Positions 39,213 to 47,173 of a DNA stretch of 64,000 bases are shown in pieces (the first letter of the stretch is position 1; each line of letters opens with the position of its first letter). The DNA is from an uncultured Flavobacteriaceae bacterium (GTDB lineage Bacteria > Bacteroidota > Bacteroidia > Flavobacteriales > Flavobacteriaceae): NCBI GenBank assembly GCA_947487895.1, contig CANKYF010000012.1, positions 62,001-126,000 of the forward strand, written 5' to 3'. The notes under the pieces were generated by a model. It had not been told where the DNA came from. It saw nothing but the letters and a program-made list of their open reading frames with translations, and made no database searches. The translations under genes and the position numbers were made by a program.

Positions 39213-41129
39213 ATGACTAAATTCTTTTCAATTTTTTGTTTCATATGCCTTTTCAGCTTTCAAGTTGCAAATGCTCAGAATCATAGCATTCATAGAGTTA
39301 AAGAAGGAGAAACTATAGAAGAAATAGCAAAACGTTACTTTGTAACTCCTTTTGAGATCTATAAATTAAACCCAGAGGCAAAAAAGGAACTTAAGCCAAA
39401 TACTATTTTAATAATACCTAAGTCTGAGGTAGCACCTAAAATAACTACTGTAAAAGAACTACAAGGCTTTAAAACCCATAAAACAAAGCGTAAAGAAACA
39501 CTTTATAGTTTATCTAAAAAGTACAAAGTTACCGAAGACGAGATAAAAAAGCACAATACCTTTTTATATGCTAATCCTTTAAGAAAAGGCGATAAACTTC
39601 AAATTCCAATTTTTAAAACTACAGAGGTTATAGAAGAAGTAGAAATGTATAAAACCTATGTGGTACAGCCTAAAGAAGGTAAGTGGCGTGTAGCTTATAA
39701 ATTTGGAATTAGCATTGCTGAATTAGAGTCTTTAAACCCTGATATGGGCGATGTTTTACAAGAAGGGCAGGAAATAAAAGTACCTAATATTGATGACGAA
39801 GCCGAAAAACAAATAGACGAACAGTTTAGTTATTACAAGGTGTTGCCTAAAGAGGGCTTCTATCGTTTAAAAATAAAACTAGGTTTAGAAAAAGCAGAAT
39901 TAGAAGAACTCAATCCTGAACTTAAAGAAGATGGTTTAAAAGCAGGAATGATTTTAAAAATTCCTTTTAATGAAGCACTTGCTGGTATAGAAGAAGTAAA
40001 AATAAATTTGGTTGATAGTATTTCAGATTATACACAAAAGCATATAGCTGTTATGTTGCCATTTAGGTTAGATAGAGTAGATTTTGATACAATTTCTGGA
40101 CCTAAAAGAAGTATCAAAAAAGATCCATATTTAAATGCATCATTAGATTTTCATTCAGGCGTTTTAATGGCAACAGATTCTTTGAAAAAATTAGGTATTT
40201 CATTAAAAGTTGACGTATATGACACCAAAAGCCGTATAAGTGAAGTTGAACAAATTATTAAAGACAATGATTTTGAAACTGTAGATGCTGTTATAGGACC
40301 TTTAACTTCAAAAACTTTTGAAAAAGCTGCTTCAGAATTAAGAAGTTATCATGTTCCAGTGGTATCTCCAATTGGTACAGATGTAAAACTATATGATAAT
40401 GTATTTCAATCTAGAGCATCTTCAGATTTAATAAAATCTCGTGTAGTAAATTTTGTAAGGGCTGATACTTTGGTTACTAATATTGTGATCATTGCAGATT
40501 ATAAACATATGAATCCTTCTAACGATTTAAAGAAAGAATTCAACGCTGCAACGCAGGTGTTTTCTAGAAAAGATAAAAAGGGGGTAGATAAGTATTTTGT
40601 GGGTAGAACAGATATAGAAAATGCTTTAAAGCCTGGTAAAAATATAGTGTTCTTGGAAACTAAAGATGCTGGTTTTGTTTCTAATGTCACAAGTATTTTA
40701 ACATCTTTAATTCAAAAAGAGGATAGAACTACTAATACAGAAGAGCGAAATATCATTCTGGTTACTTCAGAATTTAATAAAGCTTTTGAAGGAGATGAGG
40801 TGTCTAATGAGCATTTATCAAAACTTCAGTTTTGTTATGCTACCATCTCTAAAAGTTATGATGAAAACAACACGTTTGTCAAAAATTACAAGCGTAAATA
40901 CAATATAACACCAAATAAAAGAGCTGTAAAAGGATTTGATTTAACTATGGATGTCGTACTACGTTTAGTATCTTCTGAAGATTTATTTATGTCTGTCACA
41001 AAAGCGCCAGTAACTGAATATGTAGAAAACAAGTTTGCTTATAAAAAGAAGCTATTTGGTGGATATTTTAATGATACTGTGTATTTGGTAAAGTATGATG
41101 ACTTAAGAATAATGGAGGTGAAACAATAA
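39213..41129 (+). CDS. LysM-repeat protein with receptor-like (PBP1) domain
   Basis: A 638-residue exported protein with a signal peptide ending in VANAQ. Four LysM units lie at about residues 27-70, 88-132, 144-190 and 205-250 (for example HRVKEGETIEEIAKRYFVTP and LYSLSKKYKVTEDEIKKHN). The remainder (residues 270-638: HIAVMLPFRLDRVDF, VDAVIGPLTSKTFEKAA, VPVVSPIGTDV) is a type I periplasmic-binding-protein-like domain. LysM repeats bind peptidoglycan, so it is a periplasmic, cell-wall-attached protein. It is followed within 26 bp by a DUF922 gene. Confidence 0.87.
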   Translation: MTKFFSIFCFICLFSFQVANAQNHSIHRVKEGETIEEIAKRYFVTPFEIYKLNPEAKKELKPNTILIIPKSEVAPKITTVKELQGFKTHKTKRKETLYSLSKKYKVTEDEIKKHNTFLYANPLRKGDKLQIPIFKTTEVIEEVEMYKTYVVQPKEGKWRVAYKFGISIAELESLNPDMGDVLQEGQEIKVPNIDDEAEKQIDEQFSYYKVLPKEGFYRLKIKLGLEKAELEELNPELKEDGLKAGMILKIPFNEALAGIEEVKINLVDSISDYTQKHIAVMLPFRLDRVDFDTISGPKRSIKKDPYLNASLDFHSGVLMATDSLKKLGISLKVDVYDTKSRISEVEQIIKDNDFETVDAVIGPLTSKTFEKAASELRSYHVPVVSPIGTDVKLYDNVFQSRASSDLIKSRVVNFVRADTLVTNIVIIADYKHMNPSNDLKKEFNAATQVFSRKDKKGVDKYFVGRTDIENALKPGKNIVFLETKDAGFVSNVTSILTSLIQKEDRTTNTEERNIILVTSEFNKAFEGDEVSNEHLSKLQFCYATISKSYDENNTFVKNYKRKYNITPNKRAVKGFDLTMDVVLRLVSSEDLFMSVTKAPVTEYVENKFAYKKKLFGGYFNDTVYLVKYDDLRIMEVKQ

Positions 41130-41155
41130 GCTAAAGGGCTTTTCGTTTTAATTTT

Positions 41156-41689
41156 GTGATTAGAATTCTTATCGTTTTTTGTTGTTTTCTTTTAGTTCAA
41201 GATAATCAAGTAATGTCTTGGAAAGATCCTTACCAATTAACTTGGGCAGATTTTAAAGACGAACCTAATTATAATACAAATGCTGCTGCTGTTACTGCTT
41301 CTGGTATATCATTTGGATTTTCAATAAAACAGACAGATGCAAAAGTTATTGATTTTTCTACGGAAGTACATGCACATTTTTATCCAGAGCAGTCTTGGGT
41401 AAAACCTGAAAAAGCAAATAATCATATTTTAAGTCATGAACAATTACATTTTAATATTACTGAACTGCACGTTAGAAAGTTTAGATATAGAATTTCTAAG
41501 TTGAAGATTTCTAATAATATTAGAAAAGAGTTAAAAGCACTTCAAAATACTATTAATTTAGAATTAAAAGCTTTACAGAGTAGGTATGATGCAGAAACTA
41601 ATTACTCTAGAAATTTTGAAGCCCAAGCTCAATGGAAAGTCTATATAGCGCAAGAACTAAAAAAATATAATAAGTTTAAATCAAAATAA
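41156..41689 (+). CDS. DUF922-like putative zinc protease
   Basis: About 177 residues from GTG at 41156. The N-terminus IRILIVFCCFLLVQ looks like a short signal peptide. The motif HEQLHFNITELHVRKF carries HExxH-type zinc ligands (HEQLH, near residue 102), and the preceding LTWADFKDEP is typical of the family. The start is uncertain because TAATTTTG (41149-41156) overlaps the GTG. An ATG at 41213 would remove the signal. It is 26 bp after the LysM gene, so probably the same operon. Confidence 0.72.
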   Translation: MIRILIVFCCFLLVQDNQVMSWKDPYQLTWADFKDEPNYNTNAAAVTASGISFGFSIKQTDAKVIDFSTEVHAHFYPEQSWVKPEKANNHILSHEQLHFNITELHVRKFRYRISKLKISNNIRKELKALQNTINLELKALQSRYDAETNYSRNFEAQAQWKVYIAQELKKYNKFKSK

Positions 41690-41754
41690 TTAATTCACTT
41701 CGAGTAATCACAACTAAACGTTATTGTATCGATAAGTAAATCATTATTCATAAA

Positions 41755-41976
41755 ATGCTCCCAGATAAAGACTTTCTCATAAAACTAGCTAATACCAAAA
41801 TGCCTTATGGTAAATACAAAGATCGCTATTTAATTGACTTACCTGAATATTACGTAGTTTGGTACCATAGAAAAGGATTTCCAAAAGGTAAATTAGGAGA
41901 TATGTTACAAACAGTTTACGAATTAAAAGTTAATGGTTTAGAATATTTGGTTAGGAATATTCAGAAGCTATCTTAA
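41755..41976 (+). CDS. DUF3820 family protein
   Basis: A 73-residue protein that is nearly all one conserved motif: KMPYGKYKDRYLIDLPEYYVVWYHRKGFPKGKLGD, the DUF3820 (putative quorum-sensing-regulated) signature. No signal peptide, so cytoplasmic. Function unknown. It lies 65 bp after the DUF922 gene on the same strand and closes the plus-strand run before the convergent accessory block. Confidence 0.85.
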   Translation: MLPDKDFLIKLANTKMPYGKYKDRYLIDLPEYYVVWYHRKGFPKGKLGDMLQTVYELKVNGLEYLVRNIQKLS

Positions 41977-42030
41977 ATGAATTTATTAAGGTCGTTTAAT
42001 TAGTAAGCTAAATATAAATATTTTGTGACT

Positions 42031-42525
42031 TTATTTTAATTCTTCAAATTCAATTAGTGTTTTTCCCAAAATCAATTTATCACCTGACTTTAAGTGACAA
42101 ATTTTATCAATCTGTTTTCCGTTATGAATAGTTTTATTCAATGGAGAGAATTCCTGAAACATAACTTTATTACCACGATAGAAAAATACTCCGTGGTCTC
42201 TTGATACTGTAGGGTCAGTTAATACAATATCGTTCTCAGATTTTCTCCCTACAGATATTTTACATTGGTAAGGGATGAAATATTTATTAGCTGTACTTCC
42301 ATCTGTATCTCGTACAACAACTAGTCCAATTGCAAATTGTCTTGCAAGTTGAGCAGCTGCTTCTGGGTTTTCGAATAATAATTTTGAGTAATTAACAGCA
42401 AAATCGGTATTCCAAATTTTAACTTCTTGTTTGATTTTTAGTTTTGTAATAAAATATGAAGAAACCAAACTGATAGTTGCACCCGAAATTCCTCCTATTA
42501 AAGCTGCTAATATTGTATTATCCAT
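42031..42525 (-). CDS. Membrane-anchored FHA-domain protein
   Basis: A 164-residue protein with an N-terminal membrane helix (about residues 6-26, ALIGGISGATISLVSSYFI). Residues 85-164 are an FHA domain: ISVGRKSENDIVLTDPTVSRDH gives the GR and SRxH phosphothreonine-binding motifs, followed by NKTIHNGKQI and LKSGDKLILGK. FHA domains bind phosphothreonine, yet no Ser/Thr kinase is in the window. It is at the downstream end of the accessory block. The 54 bp to DUF3820 hold no gene. Confidence 0.85.
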   Translation of the reverse strand: MDNTILAALIGGISGATISLVSSYFITKLKIKQEVKIWNTDFAVNYSKLLFENPEAAAQLARQFAIGLVVVRDTDGSTANKYFIPYQCKISVGRKSENDIVLTDPTVSRDHGVFFYRGNKVMFQEFSPLNKTIHNGKQIDKICHLKSGDKLILGKTLIEFEELK

Positions 42526-42538
42526 AATTCATATTTAA

Positions 42539-42587
42539 TGCTTGCCAATGGTCTCACCTATTATTAATGCGTGGTTTAGCAGTTAAC
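42539..42587. repeat. Short attC-like element between FHA and the next gene
   Basis: TGCTTGCCAATGGT (42539-42552) matches the block TGTTTGCCAATGGT at 43321-43334 in 13 of 14 bases at a similar distance from the adjacent start codon. It ends in GTTAAC (42582-42587). Shorter than the other elements of the block. Confidence 0.5.
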
Positions 42588-42597
42588 TTTACAAGCG

Positions 42598-43308
42598 TTA
42601 TTTAAAATCATTTCCTAGCCATATCTCAAAATGTCGTGGTCTAATGTTTGAATTTGGATAGCGTTCACTCAAATCAACTACCTGAATTGATATTCTTTCA
42701 AATTTGTTTACCACATCAGCAATTTTATTGGCTAGTTCTATCTCTTCTTTTTTAAATACTCTTAGTTGTGAAATTTGAAATGAATAATCTTTTAGTTCAA
42801 TTCCAGGAACGTTAAGGCCATTTTTAAAGTCATTTCTTTTTGATTCTAAAAATGACTTTAATCGATTTGCATTACCTCTTTGATTCTCTTGGTTAATATG
42901 AAAATAGACTCTAGTGACTAAATCAGAATCTAAATCATTCACAATAGGATTTTTATCAAAATTAGATTTTATTTTTTCAAAAACCTCCCCAGTTTTAATT
43001 GCCGTTTCTGAATTTTTTTCTTCAGACTGTACTCTTGAAAGTATGGGAATCAATTCTTCATCTAAAAGATTTTTTCTTTGCAGATATTCAGCATAATTAA
43101 ACCCTGATAACCTTAATTTATCATTTTCACTATTGCAGAGTTTTAGAAGTTCGATAGTATTTTGAAAATCTCTCTGATTTTTATTAGCTATTTCTTTCTC
43201 TTCATTGAATTTTTGACCTACCAGAAATATTGTTAATGGAATTAGTATCGCACCAATAATTTTACTGACTACTTCTATTTTTGACCAAAAATCTCTATTT
43301 TTTTCCAT
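42598..43308 (-). CDS. Single-pass membrane protein of unknown function
   Basis: A 236-residue protein with one helix near residues 14-30 (IGAILIPLTIFLVGQKF), a charged coiled-coil-like middle (residues 32-100), and a C-terminal domain from about residue 128 (RVYFHINQENQRGNANRLKS ... GIELKDYSFQISQLRVF ... PRHFEIWLG). The end PRHFEIWLG and the RVYxHI start recall a small alpha/beta domain found in bacterial effector and LytR C-terminal contexts, but I cannot name it. It is in the accessory block, upstream of the FHA gene on the same strand. Confidence 0.6.
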   Translation of the reverse strand: MEKNRDFWSKIEVVSKIIGAILIPLTIFLVGQKFNEEKEIANKNQRDFQNTIELLKLCNSENDKLRLSGFNYAEYLQRKNLLDEELIPILSRVQSEEKNSETAIKTGEVFEKIKSNFDKNPIVNDLDSDLVTRVYFHINQENQRGNANRLKSFLESKRNDFKNGLNVPGIELKDYSFQISQLRVFKKEEIELANKIADVVNKFERISIQVVDLSERYPNSNIRPRHFEIWLGNDFK

Positions 43309-43331
43309 ATGGTGTCACAATGTTTGCCAAT

Positions 43332-43459
43332 GGTTACGTATAAGAATAGTGCGGTTTTGTGTTCAAAGATTTTCTGAAGGAAAATCGGAGTGACCAAATA
43401 TTCACTAACCTTTTGATAAAGGAATAAACTTACGAATTATTTTATATATTATTGTAAAC
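43332..43459. repeat. attC-like inverted repeat element C (128 bp)
   Basis: Outer ends GGTTACG and TTGTAAAC. The centre is a hairpin, GATTTTC-TGAA-GGAAAATC, and ACCTTTTGAT follows. The same parts in the same order occur in the element at 46305-46437. It lies between the zinc-ribbon gene and the coiled-coil gene. Confidence 0.6.
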
Positions 43460-43464
43460 AGTTA

Positions 43465-43770
43465 TTAATCAGTTATTTTTTTATTTCCACACGAAGCACA
43501 AAGTTTAGCTTTTGCTGTTCCATATGGTTTTCCACAATTTTCACAATCTGGTCCAATTTGTCCAAGAGAATGATGCATTATTGCATTTGGTTCAGTTTCT
43601 CCAAATCCAGTCAAATCATTATAATAGTCAAGCAACTCTTTGAACCGTTCTTGTCTGTCCTTTTTGAAAACTTTAAATCCTTTTGCGTAAAGTTTAGAAG
43701 CAATTGCGTGTTCTTCATTACTAAGCATAGGAACATCCATTTTACATCTCCAACAATATTTAATTTTCAT
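43465..43770 (-). CDS. Zinc-ribbon small protein
   Basis: A 101-residue protein with three Cys pairs: CWRCKMDVPML at residues 6-16 and, near the C-terminus, CENCGKPYGTAKAKLCASCG. These should bind at least one zinc. The middle is helical (ASKLYAKGFKVFKKDRQERFKELL). No signal peptide. A conserved small protein of unknown function in many bacteria. It starts 6 bp after the lipocalin-like lipoprotein stop, so the two form one transcriptional unit inside a cassette. Confidence 0.7.
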   Translation of the reverse strand: MKIKYCWRCKMDVPMLSNEEHAIASKLYAKGFKVFKKDRQERFKELLDYYNDLTGFGETEPNAIMHHSLGQIGPDCENCGKPYGTAKAKLCASCGNKKITD

Positions 43771-43776
43771 TTCAAA

Positions 43777-44160
43777 TTATTTCTCTTGCTTTCTAAATTT
43801 TGTTCTAAAATTATAGATGTTAGTTCCTTTCGGGTTGTAATTCCTGATAACAAGTTGGGTTTTTGTCAACTTCTCAATAACATAACTACGGTTTCCTAAA
43901 GTCAGAATCGAATCTTTCTTTTGGTATTTGAATTTTATTCCAGTATTGTCAAAACCAGTAAAGTCTGAATTCAGTTCAATTGTAATTCCATGACAAGAAT
44001 ATTCAAATTCTTCTCCGTTAAATATATCAATACTTTTAGTAGTTCCGTCTTCAAGTTCTTTATGATAACATTCCCATTTTCCAATTAAGTTATTAGAATT
44101 GTCTTGTAAAATCATACAAGAAGCTAAAAATGTTATGATGATTATTGTTAAGGTTTTCAT
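43777..44160 (-). CDS. Lipocalin-like lipoprotein
   Basis: A 127-residue protein with a lipobox (FLASCM, Cys near residue 16). The mature part begins NLIGKWECYHKELEDG, the usual start of lipocalin-like domains, followed by alternating beta strands (FDNTGIKFKYQKKDSILTLGN, LVIRNYNPKGTNIYNF). Probably a periplasmic-facing lipid-anchored barrel or half-barrel. Ligand unknown. It forms a pair with the downstream zinc-ribbon gene. Confidence 0.7.
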   Translation of the reverse strand: MKTLTIIIITFLASCMILQDNSNNLIGKWECYHKELEDGTTKSIDIFNGEEFEYSCHGITIELNSDFTGFDNTGIKFKYQKKDSILTLGNRSYVIEKLTKTQLVIRNYNPKGTNIYNFRTKFRKQEK

Positions 44161-44169
44161 TTTCTCAAA

Positions 44170-44301
44170 TGTCTTGTCCTGAAATATGACTCGTTGCGGA
44201 AAATGTCCAACGGATTTTTCTTCCTCAACCGAAAGATAGCAAATTACAATGAATTCTGATTAGAAATTCAACCGCAGTGAACTATATAGTATTGTTGTGC
44301 A
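44170..44301. repeat. attC-like inverted repeat element E (about 132 bp)
   Basis: Contains TCGTTGCGGAAAATG, GGATTTTTCTTCC and CTCAACCG, then TATATAGTATTGTTG near the end. It shares the GTTGCG, GATTTT and TATA..TATTGTT parts with the other elements of the block but is more divergent. It fills the gap between the lipoprotein and the membrane-protein gene. Confidence 0.45.
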
Positions 44302-44308
44302 TAGTGTT

Positions 44309-44773
44309 TTATTCAGTTTGTTTATAATTCTGTCCTGTTTTAAACCCGCTATATACTATTAACACAACTATTATTAGTTGAATCAAATATAGAATTGTTG
44401 CAACATTGTTAAACATATTATTTGTAAAAGGAAGATTATATTCAGTTATCTCGGTTACTTCGATATAAGAATTGATAATAGAAATGATTCCAGTTAGAAA
44501 CCAAATATTCAGTAACCCGGTTACCATAAAAATAAGATTTGCAGTAAGGTTTTTAAAATTCCGTCTTAGCATTCGTAGAAGATAAACAACGAAAAAAATC
44601 AGCATGGATAATAACAGAATAAAATGAAAATTCGCAATGACAAAATATGTGTCGTGAATATTTATATCGATATTGGGTTCAGATTTAAATCCGTCAATTC
44701 CGAATAATAAGAAATTCAAAATCAGCACAAAGAGAACGGTTCCAATAAGCCAAAATATTTCTTTATGTTTCAA
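44309..44773 (-). CDS. Four-helix membrane protein with a COX1-like motif
   Basis: About 154 residues from a TTG at 44773 (KHKEIFWLIGTVL), with four hydrophobic helices (about residues 8-25, 47-67, 80-103, 127-146). Between helices one and two it has IHDTYFVIANFHFILLLSM, which resembles the HDTYxVVAHFHYVL segment of haem-copper oxidase subunit I, but the first of the two paired His is Asn. No other oxidase features are present and it is far too short. I recall similar small proteins in Bacteroidota. Function unknown. Confidence 0.65.
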   Translation of the reverse strand: MKHKEIFWLIGTVLFVLILNFLLFGIDGFKSEPNIDINIHDTYFVIANFHFILLLSMLIFFVVYLLRMLRRNFKNLTANLIFMVTGLLNIWFLTGIISIINSYIEVTEITEYNLPFTNNMFNNVATILYLIQLIIVVLIVYSGFKTGQNYKQTE

Positions 44774-44827
44774 TTCAGTGGTTTGTTTTTCAGTTTTATG
44801 TTAGTTGTTCTACACTAGCTAAGCGCT

Positions 44828-45672
44828 TTAATTATTCAATACTTTCATTTCAGTTTCTAAGTCATTAAGTGTAAATTCTCGATAGTCATTAAGGCTATAT
44901 GTCTCTTTTTCAATCACTGTATTTTTCACAGCCATAACAGGTTTTTCATTTGCTGCACTTAATCCCACAACTTTAACTTTCTCACCTAAAGGAACATTAC
45001 GAAATATAATCTGTTCATTGTAATACTCCCCTTTTAGAATACTATTAATATCTGTGAATATAAGTTTTATGTCAGCATTCTCGGGATTTTTAGTTGCAAT
45101 TAAGAAATCAATTTTTTCTGAGTTGTAATTCCAAAATCTATCGCAATTTATCCAACCAAGTCTGGAAACTGAAAAATATATGTATTTAACTCTTTTAAGT
45201 CCATTTTGTCAATTGCAGTCTGTCTGTATTTAGAGTATTTGTTATTAAATTCCCTTTCGTATTTTTCTTTATTTATTTCATATTTAACACGAAATCCAAT
45301 TGACCAATTAACATATCCAGCATAATCAAGCCCAGTTTTTTCAATGTCAAGTCTTGGGAAATTATCAAAATATTCAAATATTACTTTTTCTATATTTTCA
45401 TCAGAGCATTTATTTACCTTAAGCTTATAGAAGTCGCCTGAAGAATTTATATTAAAAACTATATTAACCTCTTTCCCTTTGTTATCATAGATTTTTTTCA
45501 AATCTTTTTGTTTTAAGAATTGCTTGTTTTTAATATATTGTTCTAGTGTTAATTGGTTTCCAATTAATGGATGATTATCAAGAGAAATTATTTTTCTATT
45601 TTTGTCTATATATGACCACGCACCTAATGTGGAAACATAATGGTACTCTCTTTTAATTTTCTTAAGTGCTTT
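44828..45672 (-). pseudogene. Frameshifted TonB-like / LGWINCDRF-type protein gene
   Basis: The upstream frame (45672-45148) reads YHYVSTLGAW, then LTLEQYIKNKQFL, VNIVFNINSSGDFYKLKV and VNWSIGFRVKYE, which look like a TonB C-terminal-type domain. It then stops at 45148. One frame over, the same strand continues SVSRLGWINCDRFWNYN and IIFRNVPLGEKVKVVG and stops at 44828. Adding one base at the A5/T5 run 45172-45176 joins the two as NTYIFSVSRLGWINCDRFW. There is also no good start: ATG near 45676 is in another frame. A pseudogene or sequencing error. I treat it as broken. Confidence 0.72.
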
Positions 45673-45703
45673 TCATAGGATACATTGTTACCTGTAGTTG
45701 TAT

Positions 45704-46297
45704 TTAATTCAACGATTCCATATATCGGATTGGAAATATTTGCCTTATTTCTCGCCATTTTATTATGTCGTCTGGCTCGTCCGAGTTCAGTAATTCAGTT
45801 AAGCTTTTGCCAAATTTCGATAGAGAGAATTCATTACGAACTTCGTTGTAAGCTAAATAAAATTTGTTTCTGATTTTTTGGTACTTTTCATAGTTTAATT
45901 CTTTGTCATATTTCGCAAGAATAGTAATATGTTTGTGAGTATTAACCTTTCCAGAATATTCAAAGCTTTTTTCAGTTGTCATTGGCATTTTTTCGTCAGC
46001 TGGGTTTGGTATTATATATTTTTTGAATTCCGATATTATTAGACTGTCAGGAATAATATTGTCCTCAATTGTCGTTTCTCCGTTTTTGTTAACATTAATT
46101 AAAACGATATTTCTTTGTTTAATTATTAGTTGTTCGGATTTATCTCTAATATTTCTCATATAATTGTCAAATCCGTATTCCAAATCAATAACCTTATAGT
46201 CAGCTTCTAACTCTATCAAAGAGTCCAGTTCTTTTTTACAAGAAGTTGAAACTAAAATTATAGTCAAAATAAATATTTTAAGAGGTAGCTTTGTCAT
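45704..46297 (-). CDS. Lipoprotein with ExbD-like periplasmic domain
   Basis: A 197-residue protein with lipobox VSTSCKK. The region VLINVNKNGETTIEDNIIP and the C-terminal YQKIRNKFYLAYNEVRNEFSL, with FGKSLTELL, resemble the periplasmic domain of Bacteroidota ExbD proteins. The transmembrane helix is replaced by a lipoprotein signal. ExbD normally helps couple the proton gradient to TonB. The adjacent frameshifted gene has a TonB-like domain, so the two may have formed a system. No ExbB gene is present. Confidence 0.6.
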   Translation of the reverse strand: MTKLPLKIFILTIILVSTSCKKELDSLIELEADYKVIDLEYGFDNYMRNIRDKSEQLIIKQRNIVLINVNKNGETTIEDNIIPDSLIISEFKKYIIPNPADEKMPMTTEKSFEYSGKVNTHKHITILAKYDKELNYEKYQKIRNKFYLAYNEVRNEFSLSKFGKSLTELLNSDEPDDIIKWREIRQIFPIRYMESLN

Positions 46298-46304
46298 AAT
46301 TACA

Positions 46305-46437
46305 GCTAACGTGTTTGTATATATGGAAAGTTGCGTGTTTGCTTGCGAGGATTTTCCGAAGGAAAATCAGATGTAGCAAACGTGCAACAACCTTTTGATT
46401 AAGCTAAAAATAGCAAATTTTTATATACTATGTTAGC
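46305..46437. repeat. attC-like inverted repeat element D (133 bp)
   Basis: Outer ends GCTAAC (46305-46310) and GTTAGC (46432-46437). Next inside are GTATATA and TATATAC. A second imperfect stem pairs GTTGCGTGTTTGC with GCAAACGTGCAAC, and the centre is GATTTTCC-GAA-GGAAAATC. This is the best-preserved element in the block and separates two single-gene units on the minus strand. Confidence 0.65.
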
Positions 46438-46451
46438 CACAGTAATTATAC

Positions 46452-46955
46452 TTATTTAAATTTAGTTTTGTCAATTTCCTCATTTAGAAATTCCAAATCG
46501 ATAAAATAATTTTCGTTATCGAAATCATCTGGAAAATATACACTCACATAGTCTCTCATTCTTAATTTAAATTCTACTATAGTAATATCCATATCAACTG
46601 TAGTAGAAAATTCATTGGTGATTTGTCCATCTATTTTCTGCTGACATAATATTTTACTTCTCGGTATATCAACTAAATCAATTCTTTTTGGGTCTCTATT
46701 CATCCAATCATAAAAAGATTCTTTTTCGTTAGTCATTGAATAGGTTGCCGAATTTTTATTGACTTTAGTATCAAAATTTATTACAGCACAGTCCTCAGTC
46801 TTAATTCTTACTTCTTTCCAATTTTTACGAACATCTTTAACAAACTCAGATTTATTTCCTTTTCTCCACCTATTAAACTTTTTCTTTGATTTTTTCTGGT
46901 AGAAAAAAAGTGAAATATATAAAGTCAGAGCTATTAGTATGTAAATCCAGGTCAT
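46452..46955 (-). CDS. Single-pass membrane protein of unknown function
   Basis: A 167-residue protein with an N-terminal helix (about residues 2-20, YILIALTLYISLFFYQ) followed by a basic stretch (KKSKKKFNRWRKGNK). The rest is soluble and mostly beta (AVINFDTKVNKNSATYSM, TTVDMDITIVEFKLRMRDYVSVYF). I do not recognise the family. It is the first gene of the minus-strand accessory block. The 218 bp upstream to the DUF2306 gene hold no gene that I can support. Confidence 0.55.
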   Translation of the reverse strand: MTWIYILIALTLYISLFFYQKKSKKKFNRWRKGNKSEFVKDVRKNWKEVRIKTEDCAVINFDTKVNKNSATYSMTNEKESFYDWMNRDPKRIDLVDIPRSKILCQQKIDGQITNEFSTTVDMDITIVEFKLRMRDYVSVYFPDDFDNENYFIDLEFLNEEIDKTKFK

Positions 46956-47173
46956 TTAGGTCTTATTGTAGCTAATTTCTGACTAAACAGAAGGTGCGTT
47001 TATATTTACTATACAAGTTTTAATTATAATGGTTTGATTTTAAGTGAATTATGTGTTTTTAAATTTATCTAAAAAACAACTCGTTTTTGCAAGATCAAAT
47101 AGCAAAAATTAAAATTATAACCTTTACGAATGTAGATGAAAATTTTTACAAAGTCAAGCTTTCAATTATGGAG

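Noticed and set aside
44309-44773. Cytochrome c oxidase subunit I fragment
   Set aside because: Only one short motif matches, the key His is changed, and the frame is complete with its own start and stop, so it is a small separate protein.
42031-46955. Prophage or transposon island
   Set aside because: No integrase, transposase, capsid or tRNA-flanked direct repeats seen; the joints look like cassette repeats instead.
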